In this document: piece by piece, positions 1 to 10,838 of the stretch
Position numbering within the stretch: position 1 is the first letter of the stretch
Layout of the letters: every line of letters starts with the position of its first letter
Program-made: the position numbers and the translations under genes
DNA from: Hygrocybe punicea
Taxonomy: Eukaryota; Basidiomycota; Agaricomycetes; Agaricales; Hygrophoraceae
DNA: 64,000 bases
Direction of reading: 5' to 3'
NCBI GenBank assembly: GCA_963556145.1
Contig: OY744461.1
Span: 1,922,001-1,986,000, forward strand
The notes under the pieces: model-generated
Seen by the model: only the letters and a program-made list of their open reading frames with translations
What the model was told of the DNA's origin: nothing
Database searches by the model: none

Positions 1-1075
1 ATCAGGTTGGGCAAAGACCTTGACGATGGCACGAGCCTGGGCTTCAAGAAGCGGCAACGGCGCTACTTGTATAAGTAGACCCATGAAGACAAGACTGGCG
101 GGCGGGAAATCACACCGTATTGGGAATATGTGCTTGGCAAGCGGGAAGACATGAGAGGAGGAGTTGTAAATTTCGTGCGGAAGTGGCGGGATGGGCGGCG
201 GAAGTCCCATTTTCAAAGTAGAGTGTTGGAAAAATGGGAATGCCATTTGATATCCGGTAGCGAGGATACAGTGATCGATGTCAGGCTCTACCGTTCCATC
301 TTCAAAGATTACTTGACCGTTACTCTTGAACTCGGTTACCCGGCCTCTTCGTTTAAGTTTGCCTGCATCCTCGGGGATGGCATGAGAACTGGAGTGGATA
401 ACGGTCTCGGCAACCGTGCACATCTCCGCAGTGATATCCAGTCCACTTGGTCCGGCGCCTACAACCAGTACAGATCCTCCGAGGTTGCGAGGACTTCTGT
501 ACCATGCCGAATGTGAGGCTTTACCCACAGCTAGCCATTTCGACAGTCCAGGTGTGTCAGGATAACGAGGGACTCTGTGATGCCCATTCGCAACTACGAC
601 CAAGTCAAAATCCAGGTGTTCGCAAGTGGAAATTTTTACTTTCCACTTTGAAGAACCTCGTCGCACATCCTGGACTGTGGTGTTTAGACGAATGTGAGAC
701 GCAAGATTGAAATGACTACAGTATGACTCCAGGTATGATTGCACGGTTGCAGCTTCAGGAAACAAAGGAGTGGAAGGGGGAAATGGAAAACTCGAAAATG
801 CCATTACCGGGTGAGGCAGATTCGCTGTCAAAGAGTCGTACAGCGGCGACACGGGAGGGTCCTCATTAGGTGGAGCAGGAAGCCTTGGACAACGGTTAAA
901 ATAATTGACGTTGTTCCACCAAACTGACTGCTGCTTACCATACACCGCCAACATTCTCTCGCGACTCGAAAAGTGTAGGTTTCCAGAGTCCAACCTTGTA
1001 TTGCGGTGTGTCCATGATCGCCTTGAGGGCCGCAAGACCACCTGCGCCGCCGCCAATCACACAGATTGTAACCAT
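1..1075 (-). CDS. Flavin-containing monooxygenase, 5' part (runs off window)
   Basis: Read on the minus strand, exon 1 is 1075-939 and exon 2 runs from 883 to the window edge, joined over a 55-bp intron (938-884, GTAAGC..CAAG, branch-like TTTAAC). The join rebuilds a Trp codon. About 340 residues are visible. Motifs in order are an N-terminal FAD-binding Rossmann loop VIGGGAGGLAAL starting near residue 4, an FMO-type identification stretch GKASHSAWYR, a second dinucleotide (NADPH) loop VVGAGPSGLDI, and a late CILATGY motif. This order is that of class B flavin monooxygenases, which oxygenate soft nucleophiles using FAD and NADPH. Fungal members are usually 450-550 residues, so the C-terminal third lies outside. 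No stop or frameshift is seen, so this is probably the only intact ordinary gene here. The substrate cannot be told from sequence. Confidence 0.88.
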
Positions 1076-1281
1076 TCTGGTGGCATAGCTGAGCGATATA
1101 TCTCGTCAAGAACCTAATCGGGGACGTTAGAACATAAAAGTATGACCCGGGATTGTCCGCACCTGGATGATTTTAGCAGGCTCCTACCAAGCCGTTTCTG
1201 AGAGGGTGGGCCGTCATCCAGAGCGGAAGATCTAAAATTTCAAAGACCGCCAACCTTGTTACGAGTTCTTTTAATTTATTA

Positions 1282-1843
1282 CAGCGTTTTCGGAAATCCT
1301 TGTCTCGCGTGAAAAAAAAAATTAAAATAAATAATCCGGGTGGCTGAAGGTACGGAGTCGGGCAATTGCCATAGTAGGGTAGCACATCATGTGACTTTGA
1401 ATTATTTTGCTTGAAAAGACTACTGATATGTACATTGTAAATTCAATGGGACATATATATGACATTTAACATGTAGTAAAATTAGAATGACATCCATTGA
1501 ATGTTTCTGTCAACTCAAATTATTATTATTAGTTCTTTATTCAAGGAGGAGGTGTGGTTTTCTGCTGTAACATCACATCACCTGAATAAAAGCTAAAAAT
1601 AATAATTTTAGTTGACAGAAACATTCAATGGATGTCATTCTAATTTTACTACATGTTAAATGTCATATATATGTCCCATTGAATTTACAATGTACATATC
1701 AGTAGTCTTTTCAAGCAAAATAATTCAAAGTCACATGATGTGCTACCCTACTACGGCAATTGCCCGACTCCGTACCTTCAGTCACCCGGATTATTTATTT
1801 TAATTTTTTTTTTCACGCGCAACAAGGATTTCCGAAAACGCTG
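1282..1843. mobile_element. Palindromic Tc1/mariner-like MITE (foldback)
   Basis: The two halves are near-perfect inverted copies of each other, about 265 bp per arm around a short loop near 1548-1580. The termini are CAGCGTTTTCGGAAATCC and its reverse complement, flanked on both sides by TA (1280-1281 and 1844-1845). A TA duplication with CAG-starting inverted repeats fits a non-autonomous Tc1/mariner element. There is no coding capacity. It lies about 200 bp upstream of the monooxygenase start codon, so it could sit in or near that promoter. Confidence 0.8.
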
Positions 1844-1845
1844 TA

Positions 1846-2479
1846 ATTGAGTTTAAAAAATAATTTTACTCAAGTCTAATAGACAAGAGCTTTTCTGCTA
1901 CACACGATTTTGCTGTATCCCCCTCAATGGCATAATTCCCTCACACAGGCGTACCCCCTTTCTGACAAAGCATAACCCTACCCTTTGGGTGAACCCAAGC
2001 TCATGCGAGAAACAGGAGTTTGTCTCACCCTCGTTTTCTCTCACTGCATTGGTTCACCCAGGTAGCGTATCCCTCTTTCTCTGTGGGCCATACTTACCAC
2101 ATTGGCTCACCAGGAGTAAAGGATTATTTTTTATTCTCTTTTTCACCCGCCACCCTCCTCTAGTACACTTTTGTATTTTTGGTTCATGCACCGATTGTAT
2201 GGCACCAATGTACTCCAAAATATCTACCTTATGGACTTGTTCTCTCCTGGCTTCAAGCCGGAAGAACAAGATCCGATTTTTTGCTAGAGTCGATTAGCCA
2301 CAAAGTTGAATCTTTTCAAACAAGTTCATGCCCCAGCTGGCTAATCGACACATGCAACTCGAGCGATCAGTGAGGCCTCATAATTAATTAATTAATTAAT
2401 TAATGTTCATGCATCGCCTATAGAGAAATTTTTTCTGCACAGAGATATGATTCTACTTCTTCTACTAGAAAATCAGTTA
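1846..2479. repeat. Unassigned AT-rich sequence ending in a repeat-B fragment
   Basis: No gene is recognisable. A 12-bp perfect hairpin stem (GTCGATTAGCCA with its complement) lies around 2289-2348. From about 2363 the sequence matches repeat B (GATCAGTGAGGCCTCATAATTAATTAA and onward), the interspersed repeat also found at 37784, 38464, 42978 and 57911. The AATT-rich run at 2383-2402 is a simple repeat. Repeat B is cut at 2479/2480 by the hAT element and resumes at 37784. Confidence 0.6.
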
Positions 2480-2546
2480 GAGTTAGGTAGTGTTGCCACG
2501 GCGTGGCTCAGCTTGGCTCCGGCTTGGCTTTTGCCAGCTTATTTAG

Positions 2547-4206
2547 TGTTACGGATTGCTTCTGCAGCGGGCTCCGGCAACAATCAACTTAACAGGGGGG
2601 CGGTTTCCAGAGGGAAGAACAGCAGTTTCATTGGTAGATAACACTGCTATAAGGGGGGAGGTTCGTGGTCTAAAGTCATTGCGAGCCGTGGGGGTTACCC
2701 AAGACAAGGGGGTCTGCCCCAAGAACCAGACTAAACGTAAGGAAAGGAAAAGAAGAAAAAGTCCGAACCAACAACAAGAACAGTACATATAGTGGCTGGT
2801 CTTGAGGGGAGGTAAATAGGAATACAACCATGAAGCCACAACATGTCCAACTCTACCATGTGTTTACCATGAGGCATACATGAGGCGTCCTCATGTCGAT
2901 GTTCTCGCGATCCAACTGGAGGCCCGGGTGTCGTTGAGGATAGAAGAGGTCCAGATGACTCGGATGATTTGTCATTGGATCATGTGACATGCAGAATTGC
3001 CAATTCGGGGTCTACACTTGCTGTAATGGGCAAGTGCACAGTTTGGCAAGTGCATTGCATGGTCGGGTCGAAGATGGGTATCGTCCAGTGTAGGATTGGT
3101 GATGAGAGTGTCTTGAGGTAGCAGGGACATAGTGACAAGGTCGGTATAAAGGAAAACAAAGGAATGTATGGAGGGAAAACCAACTAGGATGGTGGGATAG
3201 TTGAGGTCAGACATGTGAACAGCATAAGCTGTACCGGATGATGATGTCTGTGTCAATGACGTATCGAGGGGTGATGTCTTGTCCTGTCTGTGGAACAATG
3301 CAGTCCACCTGATGTCGGTATTCATCCAAGAAAGGGTATTGTTGTAAACGAGTGTGGGAGGTATCAAGGTTATAGATGGAAAAGGGTAAATGAATGTGGG
3401 TCCAGGTTTCGAGTCATGGCACAGGTGACAAGCTGTGGGAACAAGTCATCGGGTACTGCAATGAAGCGATGTCGTGCGAACAATATGCGATAGGGGTTGG
3501 TTCACTGTTTGGGAAGTCGTATGGTCTGTGGTCGAAGTCCAAAAGAATGTGCTTCGGCGATGGTCGGATTAGAGAGAACAGTGAAATGTCTTGTGATCAG
3601 GGATTGTTCAGAGTTCGCATGCAGGTGAGGAATGTCGTCGGATCGTCAGGGAGGATAATGGTAGGCACAGGGTATGAAAGTGGAAACCATATATCCAGGT
3701 ATGGCAATTGTCAATTACGTGTTGATATATTGTCGAGGTGGAAGTCGGAAGTATCGATGGCAGAAGGGTTTCGGTACCGATGCCAAAGATAGATCATAAC
3801 AAGGTAAAAACCGATGAGGAAGGTGATGGCGATGCTGCCAATGATGATTACGGTAATTAGCTGTGTTGGGAGTACAGCCATTGTAAATCGGTTTGTCGTG
3901 GGATGAAGTCAACAATATGTCAGGGCGAGGGAAAAGACAATAGCAATGATGTCCGTCGGCAAGGAGACCATTCGGGTACAGCAAGGTCACGTGGGATATG
4001 TCCATGGTCGGTCTGGATTGTTCTAGAAGAAGGGAAAGAAGAGAACAAGAACAAGAAAATACAAGGATGTCCAAAAGAAGAAACAATGACATTGAAAAGA
4101 AGACAAAGGACAAAATGAAATGAAAAAGGAAGGTGTGCAGTGCAGAATCGTCATGGTGGGTATCGGAATGGGCATCGGGGTTGGAAGCGGAGCTGGAAAC
4201 GTAACA
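2547..4206. mobile_element. Solo LTR (family LTR-A), copy 1
   Basis: This 1660-bp repeat starts TGTTACGG and ends GTAACA, with a perfect 5-bp direct duplication TTTAG at 2542-2546 and 4207-4211. TG..CA ends plus a 5-bp target duplication and no coding interior identify a solo LTR. It is homologous along its length to 5232-6892 and to the interrupted copies at 42936-48651 and 55465-57910. Short ORFs inside, including histidine-rich and two-helix hydrophobic ones, are not conserved in frame between copies. Confidence 0.82.
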
Positions 4207-5100
4207 TTTAGCCAAGCCGAGCTGTCAGCAAGGAACAGCTTCAGCTGGCTACAGCTTGGAAGCCATGGCTTGGAGTCCTAAAAAGGCAATTCCTTCTACC
4301 AGAGCCCATTCCCCCTCTCCACCATCTTACACAGCGCCTATGCCCCCACTGCGTACAAACACAACACTGGCACCCAACAATGCCCACTTATGAACATACT
4401 GTAGCCCAATCTGAGGCCATAATGCCAGCGTCCAAATGGCTATGAGAGGTGCAGCAGCAGCAGATGTGGCGGGGTGGTGCATCCACTGCACTGCCAATGT
4501 AAGTTTATTTTTTCATTTGTGTTTATTTTACTGACTTACATGGTGCCCATGTCCACACCACGCACAACAACACCCATCAATGAACACATCGCAGCCCAAT
4601 CCAAGGCCATAATGCCAGCATCGAAATGGCTATGAGAGGTGCAGCAGCAGTGGATGCAGTGGGGTGGTGCATCCACTGCGCTGCCAATGTAAGTTTATTT
4701 TTTCATTTGTGTTTATTTTACTGACTTACACAGCGCCCATGTCCACACCACACACAACAACGCCTGTTGATGAACACATCGCAGCCCAATCCAAGGCCAT
4801 AATGCCAGCATCCAAACAGCTATGAGAGGTGCAGTGGCAGGGTGGTGTGTCCACTGCAACATGTAAGTTCATTTTTTTCATTTTTGTGTGTTTATTTTAC
4901 TGAATTACATGGCACCCATGTCCACACCACATACCAACACAACACCAGCACTGAACAATGCCAGTCCATGAACCCAATCTAGCCCAATGCAAGGCCATAG
5001 CGCCAATACCCAAATGGCTATGAGAGGTGTAACACCAACGTCTGCAGTGGGGTGGTGCAAATGTAAGTGCATTTTTCATTTTTAGTGTTTATCTTACTGA
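4207..5100. repeat. hAT subterminal region and four-unit tandem repeat
   Basis: 4207-4290 continues the hAT left subterminal region (AAGCCGAGC-type motifs). From about 4340 to 5100 there are four imperfect tandem units of about 175-200 bp. Each holds a CCCAATC-AGGCCATAATGCCAGC block, then CTATGAGAGGTGCAGCAG and a run resembling AATGTAAGTTTATTTT..ACTGACTTACA. The last part looks like a splice donor and pyrimidine-rich tract, so the array may derive from a repeated exon-intron unit. No open frame spans it. Confidence 0.6.
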
Positions 5101-6920
5101 CTCCTACCCTCACGTCCCACCATCCTGTCTCGTGTCCAGTCAGGATGGTCACTTGATCTACCCCATTCTCGGCTCTGTGCACCGCTGTGAGCTCATGGAG
5201 CTGTTTGAGAGCTACCACACCATCACCAAATTGTTATGGATCGCTTCTGCAGCGGGCTCTGGCAACAATCAACTTAACTGGGAGGCGGTTTCCAGAGGAG
5301 AGAAGAGCAGTTTTCATTGTTGCTTACAGCTAAGACAACACTGCTAAGAGGAGGGGGTCAAGGTCTAATGTCATTGCGAGCCGTGGGGGTTACCCAAAAC
5401 AAGATGAGTCTGCCCCAAGAACCAGACTAAGAACCAGACTAAATGTAAGGAAAAGAAAGAAGAAAAAGTCCGAACCAACAACAAGAACAGTATATATAGT
5501 GACTGGTCTTGAGGGGAGGTAAATAGAAATGCAACCATGAAGCTACAACATGTCCAACTACACCATGTGTTCACCATGAGGCGCACATGAGGCGTCCTCA
5601 TGTCGATGTTCTCGCCATCCAACTGGAGGCCCAGGTGTCATTGAGGGATAGAGGAGGTCCGGATGACTCGGATGATTTGTCATCAGATCATGTGATGCAG
5701 AGAATTGCCTATTCAGGGTCTACACTTGCTGTAATGGGCAAATGCGCAGTCTGGCAAGTGCAATGCACAGTCGGGTTGAAGAAGGGTATCATCCAGTGTG
5801 GGATTGGTGAATAGAGTGTCTTGAGGTAGTGTGGATATAGCAGCAAGGTTGGTGGTATGAAAGAAAATAAAGGAATGTATGGAGGAAAAACCAACTAAGA
5901 CAGTGGGCTAGTCAAGGTCAGACATGCGAACAGCATAAGCTGTACCGGATGACAATGTCTGTGTCAATGACATATCGAGGGGCAATGTCTTGTCCTGTCT
6001 GTGGAACAATGTGGTCCACCTGATGTCGGTATTCGTCCAAGAAAGGGTATTGTTGTAAACGAGTGTGGGAGGTATCAAGGTCATAGATGGAAAAGGATAA
6101 ATGAACATGGGTCCAGGTTTCAAGTCATGGCATGAGTGATAAGCTGTGGGAACAAGTCGTTGGGTACCGCAATGAAGCAATGTTGTGTGAACAATATACG
6201 ATAGGGGTTGGTTCACTGTTTGGGAAGTCGTATGGTCTGTGGTCAAAGTCTGAAGGTACGTGCTTCGGTGATGGTTGGATTGGAGGGAACAGTGAGATGT
6301 CTTGTGATCAAGGATTGTTCAGGGCATGCGTGCAGGTGAGGAATGTCATCGGATAATCAGGGAGGATAATGGTAGGCACGGGGTATGAATATGGAAACCA
6401 AATATCTGAGAATGGCAATTGTCAATTACGTGTCGATATATTGTCAAGGTGGAGGTCAGATGTGTCAATGGCAGAAGGGTGTCTATGCCAAAGATAGATC
6501 ATGACAATGTAGAAACTGATCAGGAAGGTGATGGCAATGCTGCCAATAACAATTACGGTAATGAGCTGTGTCAGGAGTACAGCCATTGTGAATCGGTTTG
6601 TCATGGGATGAAGTCAAAAATATGTCAGGGCAAGGGAAAAGACAATAGCGATGATGTCTGTCGGCAAGGACACTATTCGGGTACAGCAAGGTAACGTGGG
6701 GATGTGTCCATGGTCGGTCTGGATTGTTCTAGAAGAAGGAAGGAAGAAAAGAGAACAAGGACAAGAATAAACAACGATGTCCAAAAGAAGACAAAAGGTA
6801 AAAGGAAACAAAAAAGGAAGGTGTGATGAAGCGGAATTGTCATGGTGGGTAACAGAGTTGGACTCGGAGTTGCGGAGTTGAAAAATGTAACACAAATTCC
6901 TCAAAATTTGTGATGTTGTT
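5101..6920 (+). pseudogene. Short coding-like fragment split by solo LTR 2
   Basis: About 130 bp before 5231 reads as SQDGHLIYPILGSVHRC.. and continues, after removal of the LTR at 5232-6892 and one CAAAT duplication, through ITKFLKICDVVV to a stop near 6918. The frame rejoins cleanly across the insertion site. I do not recognise the product. It lies inside the hAT element between the tandem array and the transposase 3' end, so it may be a captured exon or chance ORF. Confidence 0.35.
5232..6892. mobile_element. Solo LTR (family LTR-A), copy 2
   Basis: This 1661-bp element starts TGTTATGGATCGC and ends AATGTAACA, flanked by perfect CAAAT duplications (5227-5231, 6893-6897). It is the same family as 2547-4206 and in the same orientation. 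The unit contains the GGGGGTTACCCAA and GTCTGCCCCAAGAACCAGAC blocks that mark all LTR-A copies here. No coding interior or second LTR is present. Confidence 0.84.
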
Positions 6921-7072
6921 GTTTAGTGTACTAAACTTATGTGCAGTAATGCTAATGAGTGTGTCAACATCAGGGCCATGGTATTCAACAATATTGCATG
7001 ATGATAGAAAAGATATAGCATATAACTTCATACTAATACATTTAATATGACATGGTAACCACTTGCTGAGGT

Positions 7073-8271
7073 TCAGGCCTTTGTCAGGCTGTTGATGAAT
7101 GAGAGAATGTCCTCAGGAGTCCCTTGGTGCAAATCTGCAAGTGATTCCAATTCCTGCAGCTCATCAGCCCAGTCTAGACCATTTGTAAAATTTAGACCTC
7201 TTCCTTGGCAAATAGAGAACTTCAAGAGTTGTAAGGCCTCCATCAGCTCTGCAGAGATGCAACTCCTATGAGCAGTCATTGTCTCCTTGCTTGAAGAGAA
7301 AACTCACTCACAAGGAACAGCTGATGCTTGGATGGGTAGAATATCCTTGGCAAGGGCAAATATTGTTGAATATTGGTGTTGGTTTTCCTTTTTGTGTTCA
7401 TCAACAATAAAAATTGTAATATTTTCAGCTCACTTGCCTGCCAATACGTTAAGGAATTTGTGCCTGTCTCAATGTCATTGAGATACAGTTCAACTTCAAC
7501 CTCCAATGAGCATTGTGGTGTGCGGACCCGAGGCCAGTTCAGTCCAAGAATATCACCTGCATGTGGCCATGCTGGTCATGTATCAGGAGGTTGCAGGCCA
7601 GCAGTCTGAGGGGTACAGGTTGGACATCTTGCACCACAGCTTGGTATGGACAAAGCTAGAGCAGCCAGATAAATAAATACTATGAAGTAATAGTATGATA
7701 ATTCCTATACTCACCTCATTTATAAAAAGACTCTTAGCCCAGTCATATCTTTCAGGCATATTCTCCCAGTAGAAATCAAGCTTTTGTGATGGATCCACAG
7801 CTTGGAATATAGATTAGTCATCCTGCAATATAAAGAGATAAAAAGACACACCCATTGCTAGAACATATGCTGGAACCAAGTCAACACGATCCTGGTAAGT
7901 GCCAAACTTGTCAAGACCTGCTTCCACAATCCATCTCAGATTAGGATGTTCCTCAATGTACTCTTTCCATTTGATGGCCATAGCCTCATATGCAGGGATT
8001 GCATGGGATAGAGTTGGCGTCTTCTCCTGAGAGATGATCTGTTGGAAGGCATGTGGCACCTAGAAGAGAAATTAGCTTTAGAAACAACAGACGCAATGCA
8101 AATACTTGAAGAATCTCCTGGTATGATTCAAATGTTTCCCAGTCCATATCATCAAGTGGATACTTGTTACATAGGTCTTTAAATTCATCATCCTCCAAGA
8201 GGGTTTCAATGGCCTAAAATATAATTTAATATCCTCGAGAGACAATTATAAAATGGTACTATACATACATC
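7073..8271 (-). pseudogene. hAT transposase, C-terminal part
   Basis: Minus-strand exons separated by introns of about 50-60 bp encode EDDEFKDLCNKYPLDDMDW, then VPHAFQQIISQEKTPTLSHA.. LDKFGTYQDRVDLVPAYVLAM, then VDPSQKLDFYWENMPERYDW, and finally the hAT dimerisation region DILPIQASAVPCE-VFSSSK-ELMEALQLLKFSIC. This is the conserved C-terminal half of fungal hAT transposases (RNase-H-like core plus dimerisation domain). The near-invariant Arg of CERVFSSSK is a TGA codon, so the protein is truncated there. The 5' exons continue at 33741-35903 beyond the Retro-1 insertion. Removal of Retro-1 rebuilds the exon end LLLRD and a GTATGT donor. Confidence 0.85.
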
Positions 8272-8275
8272 ACAG

Positions 8276-9070
8276 TGTAAAGGCGAGGTCGGGGTGGCTG
8301 CGGAATAATAATCCTAAGCCTGTGGGGTCAGCGTAGAAGTGACTAGGAATAGTCTAACAAGCTTCAGTAAGATAATGGGATATAAAAAGTAAGAAGCCGC
8401 CGAGTAAACTACTGAAATCTATCGAGACCGATCGAAGCCGACGAGGCCGACGATGTCGGGTACGGCGGGTCGGGTGTCGGGTGACGAGAAACGTAGAGAT
8501 AAAGGTGGTAGAACGACGGGGAGGGCGTCGAGGAATCCGACGAGTAATGTGTGCGATGGAATTTACTGAGAGACTTAGTTCTCAGAGAGAGGAAATGGGG
8601 GAACTGGTTTCTTATTTTGAGACGGCGCTTGGGCACTGTTTTTATACTACAAAGTTCTGTACCTAGATTCGGACGAGAGTCCTCGGCCGATGAGAGGAAA
8701 CAAAGGAGAATAAAAATGGGGAAGTAGGAAGAGCGTTGCGAGGCGACGATGACAGGGAAAATGGGTGGAAGATATAAAAAACCGTAAAAGATGCAAAATA
8801 CTTTACTATATCCCCATAAGGGAGACGCTAGGCGTGAATAAGGCAAGTCCGATGTCGGGATCCCAGTCCGATGAGATCTATCTATGATATTTGAAGTTCC
8901 GCGAGTTTAGGAGATAGACCGACCAGGTACGTGAGCGGCCGTGCTAGTCGGTATGCATCGGGTTGCGTCAGGTTGCGTCGGGTTCGAACGTAGATTGCTA
9001 GAGACGTCGGGTTCGAGCGGATTCGCTAGATATCGATGTTACGGCCTCAGAGGGTCGAGGACCCTCTACA
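8276..9070. repeat. Retro-1 LTR (left; 3' LTR in element orientation)
   Basis: This 795-bp sequence, TGTAAAGGCG..CCCTCTACA, matches 32925-33719. The target duplication is ACAG at 8272-8275 against ACGG at 33720-33723, 4 bp with one CpG transition. I count seven differences between the LTRs, all transitions and six at CpG. Because pol is on the minus strand, this is the 3' LTR. The purine-rich AAGGAGA just inside it on the minus strand is the candidate polypurine tract. Confidence 0.9.
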
Positions 9071-9243
9071 TCTCCTTGGGTCTTCTAATAGAGACCATCC
9101 GTGGTCGAGAATATGGGGTCTCCGAATGCGGGTCGCGAATGTGGCCAATCACGTGAGCGGCCAAACAACGGCAAAGTAAAAAAAAAAAGAAAAATTTTCT
9201 CGTTGTTGATCCGACCTTTCCTCTACACCATCACACGTTCACA

Positions 9244-10630
9244 ATGTCCCAAGTCTACGACAACTTCCTCGCTTTCGTCGAAAGCATTGAACCCGATGTC
9301 CGGGCGGACTACGAAGAGGCCGTCAACGCGGTCACCGTGTTTCATAGCGACGACCTCGTAACGATGGTGGACGGCAACGAGGGGATGGCCCAACAATGGT
9401 TAAGCGGCCGCAAGAAGGCGCTGGTGAGTTTCCTTATTGACTACGTGTGTCCTAAGATAGCTCATGCTGTCCCGCCAGCGTGCTTACAATGGAATCGTCG
9501 CGGAACTCCGAGCTGGTGGTACGAGGCCAGTAACGCCACCGTTATGGGCCGACCGCCAATCGTACGCCAACGATGTCGAAGAGTGGCTGAAAGAAGCGGC
9601 GGACCAGGAGAGGCAGGAACAGGAAGAAGCCAGACGGCGGGCGGATGAAGAAGCAGCTACGCGGGAAGAGGAGGCCAGACGGATGGCAGAGGCAAGTGCA
9701 CGAGCGGAGGCGGAGAAAAGGCGAAAGGCGGCAGAGGAAAGGCGAGAGCGGCTTAGAATAGAACAACACGAGCAGCACTGGAATCAAGAAGCGGACCGGG
9801 TTGAAAGGGATGGAGCCGCGTATCGGCGGCGGCTCAGCGAAGAACGGCGAGCTGAAGCAAACGCGGGTGAACCAAGGACTGAGTCGATTCCGGAAGGGGA
9901 AGCCGCAGTTGAGCCAGAGGAAGGCCCCGTCGACCCGGCACCAGAGACACCGGCTGATATAGAAGACGTAGATACGCCGGGCGTAGAGACTGGAGATCTG
10001 GCTGGTACGACGGTGAGTTCTTGTGTCGGTTCATATGTTCTTTAGTTACTGATCCTGGTAACAGTTCACCGGGCCGTTTCCCCTACAACCCTGCACCAAC
10101 TGCGTCAAGGCGCAAGAGGCGTGTTGAGGCGTCACGGGCTACGTGTGCGAACGATGCCGGAGGCTGAAGAAGAGATGTACTAACGCTACACACCGGACGG
10201 GCGGGGGTCGGCGCAAGGTGGATACCGGAAAGGCAAAGAGGTCGCGGTCGGCACGAGGAAGCCGCTGTCGTTCACGACAAAACCCATCCGCAGTAGGCCT
10301 GCCTGGGCCTCAACGAGCAAACCGCGGGTCGAGGAGGTGGAGTCGGTCGAGGACGATGATGAAGACGAGGAGGAGTCGGAGGAAGAGCGGCCGACGAAAA
10401 GGCTTAGGACGGCCTCGGCAGCGAACCCGTTCGTTTTGACGATGGAGAATTACGAGCAAGTGTCGGCGCGGCTAGCGGTCCTTACGGAGGAGCTGGGAGC
10501 CCTGGGCACCAACGTCAACCGTCACCTCGTCCACTTCGGTCAAGAGTTCCAGTGGCTTCGCGTCGATCTCGAACGGTCGACCTCAAGGTTGGTGATGTTG
10601 AAGCGGGATTACGAGACCGGCCGCCTGTAA
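9244..10630 (+). pseudogene. Antisense coiled-coil / zinc-cluster protein gene inside Retro-1
   Basis: It lies on the strand opposite Retro-1 pol, between the pol 3' end and the LTR. Exon 1 (9244-9423, MSQVYDNFLAFVESIEPD..) joins exon 2 (9479-10012) across a 55-bp intron, and exon 3 starts at 10065 after a 52-bp intron. Exon 2 is a long E/R/A-rich coiled coil. Exon 3 has a zinc-cluster-like pattern, CTNCVKAQEAC then CERCRRLKKRC, reminiscent of Zn2Cys6 DNA-binding domains. A TGA splits the cluster at about 10125, and the last part (10330-10630, acidic stretch then PTKRLRTAS and a helical tail) is in a different frame, by frameshift or unseen intron. Function is unknown; DNA binding is inferred. 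Confidence 0.6.
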
Positions 10631-10838
10631 AATATATATATAAAATAACGAGCCCATTGTATATATAAAAAAAATATATCGTGTACATAAAAGACGTGTC
10701 AGCTTGTTCACCCAGCTAAGGAAAGCCGATCGGCTCCCGAAGACATAGGACTATTCGCATCATTCGTCATATCGTTGGAAAACTAAGAGGAACTAAATAA
10801 AATGGGGGTATAACGTGGACAGAATATAAATGAAATGC
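10631..10838. other. AT-rich spacer between convergent genes
   Basis: The antisense gene ends at 10630 and the minus-strand pol ends at 10839, so they face each other tail to tail. The spacer holds (TA)n and A-rich runs that could serve as polyadenylation sequence for both. Nothing else is seen. Confidence 0.5.

Noticed and set aside
828..1109. 93-codon minus-strand ORF over the monooxygenase start
   Set aside because: It reads through the intron in a shifted frame and is a shadow of the spliced flavin monooxygenase.
2549..4215. Histidine-rich and two-helix membrane-like ORFs in LTR-A copies
   Set aside because: Frames shift between the four copies and the region is bounded as a solo LTR by TG..CA and 5-bp duplications.
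8409..8846. 145-codon ORF in the Retro-1 LTR, repeated at 33058-33495
   Set aside because: Both copies lie in near-identical LTRs, so conservation is automatic. No domain is present and the composition is Ser/Pro/Tyr-rich without coding character.
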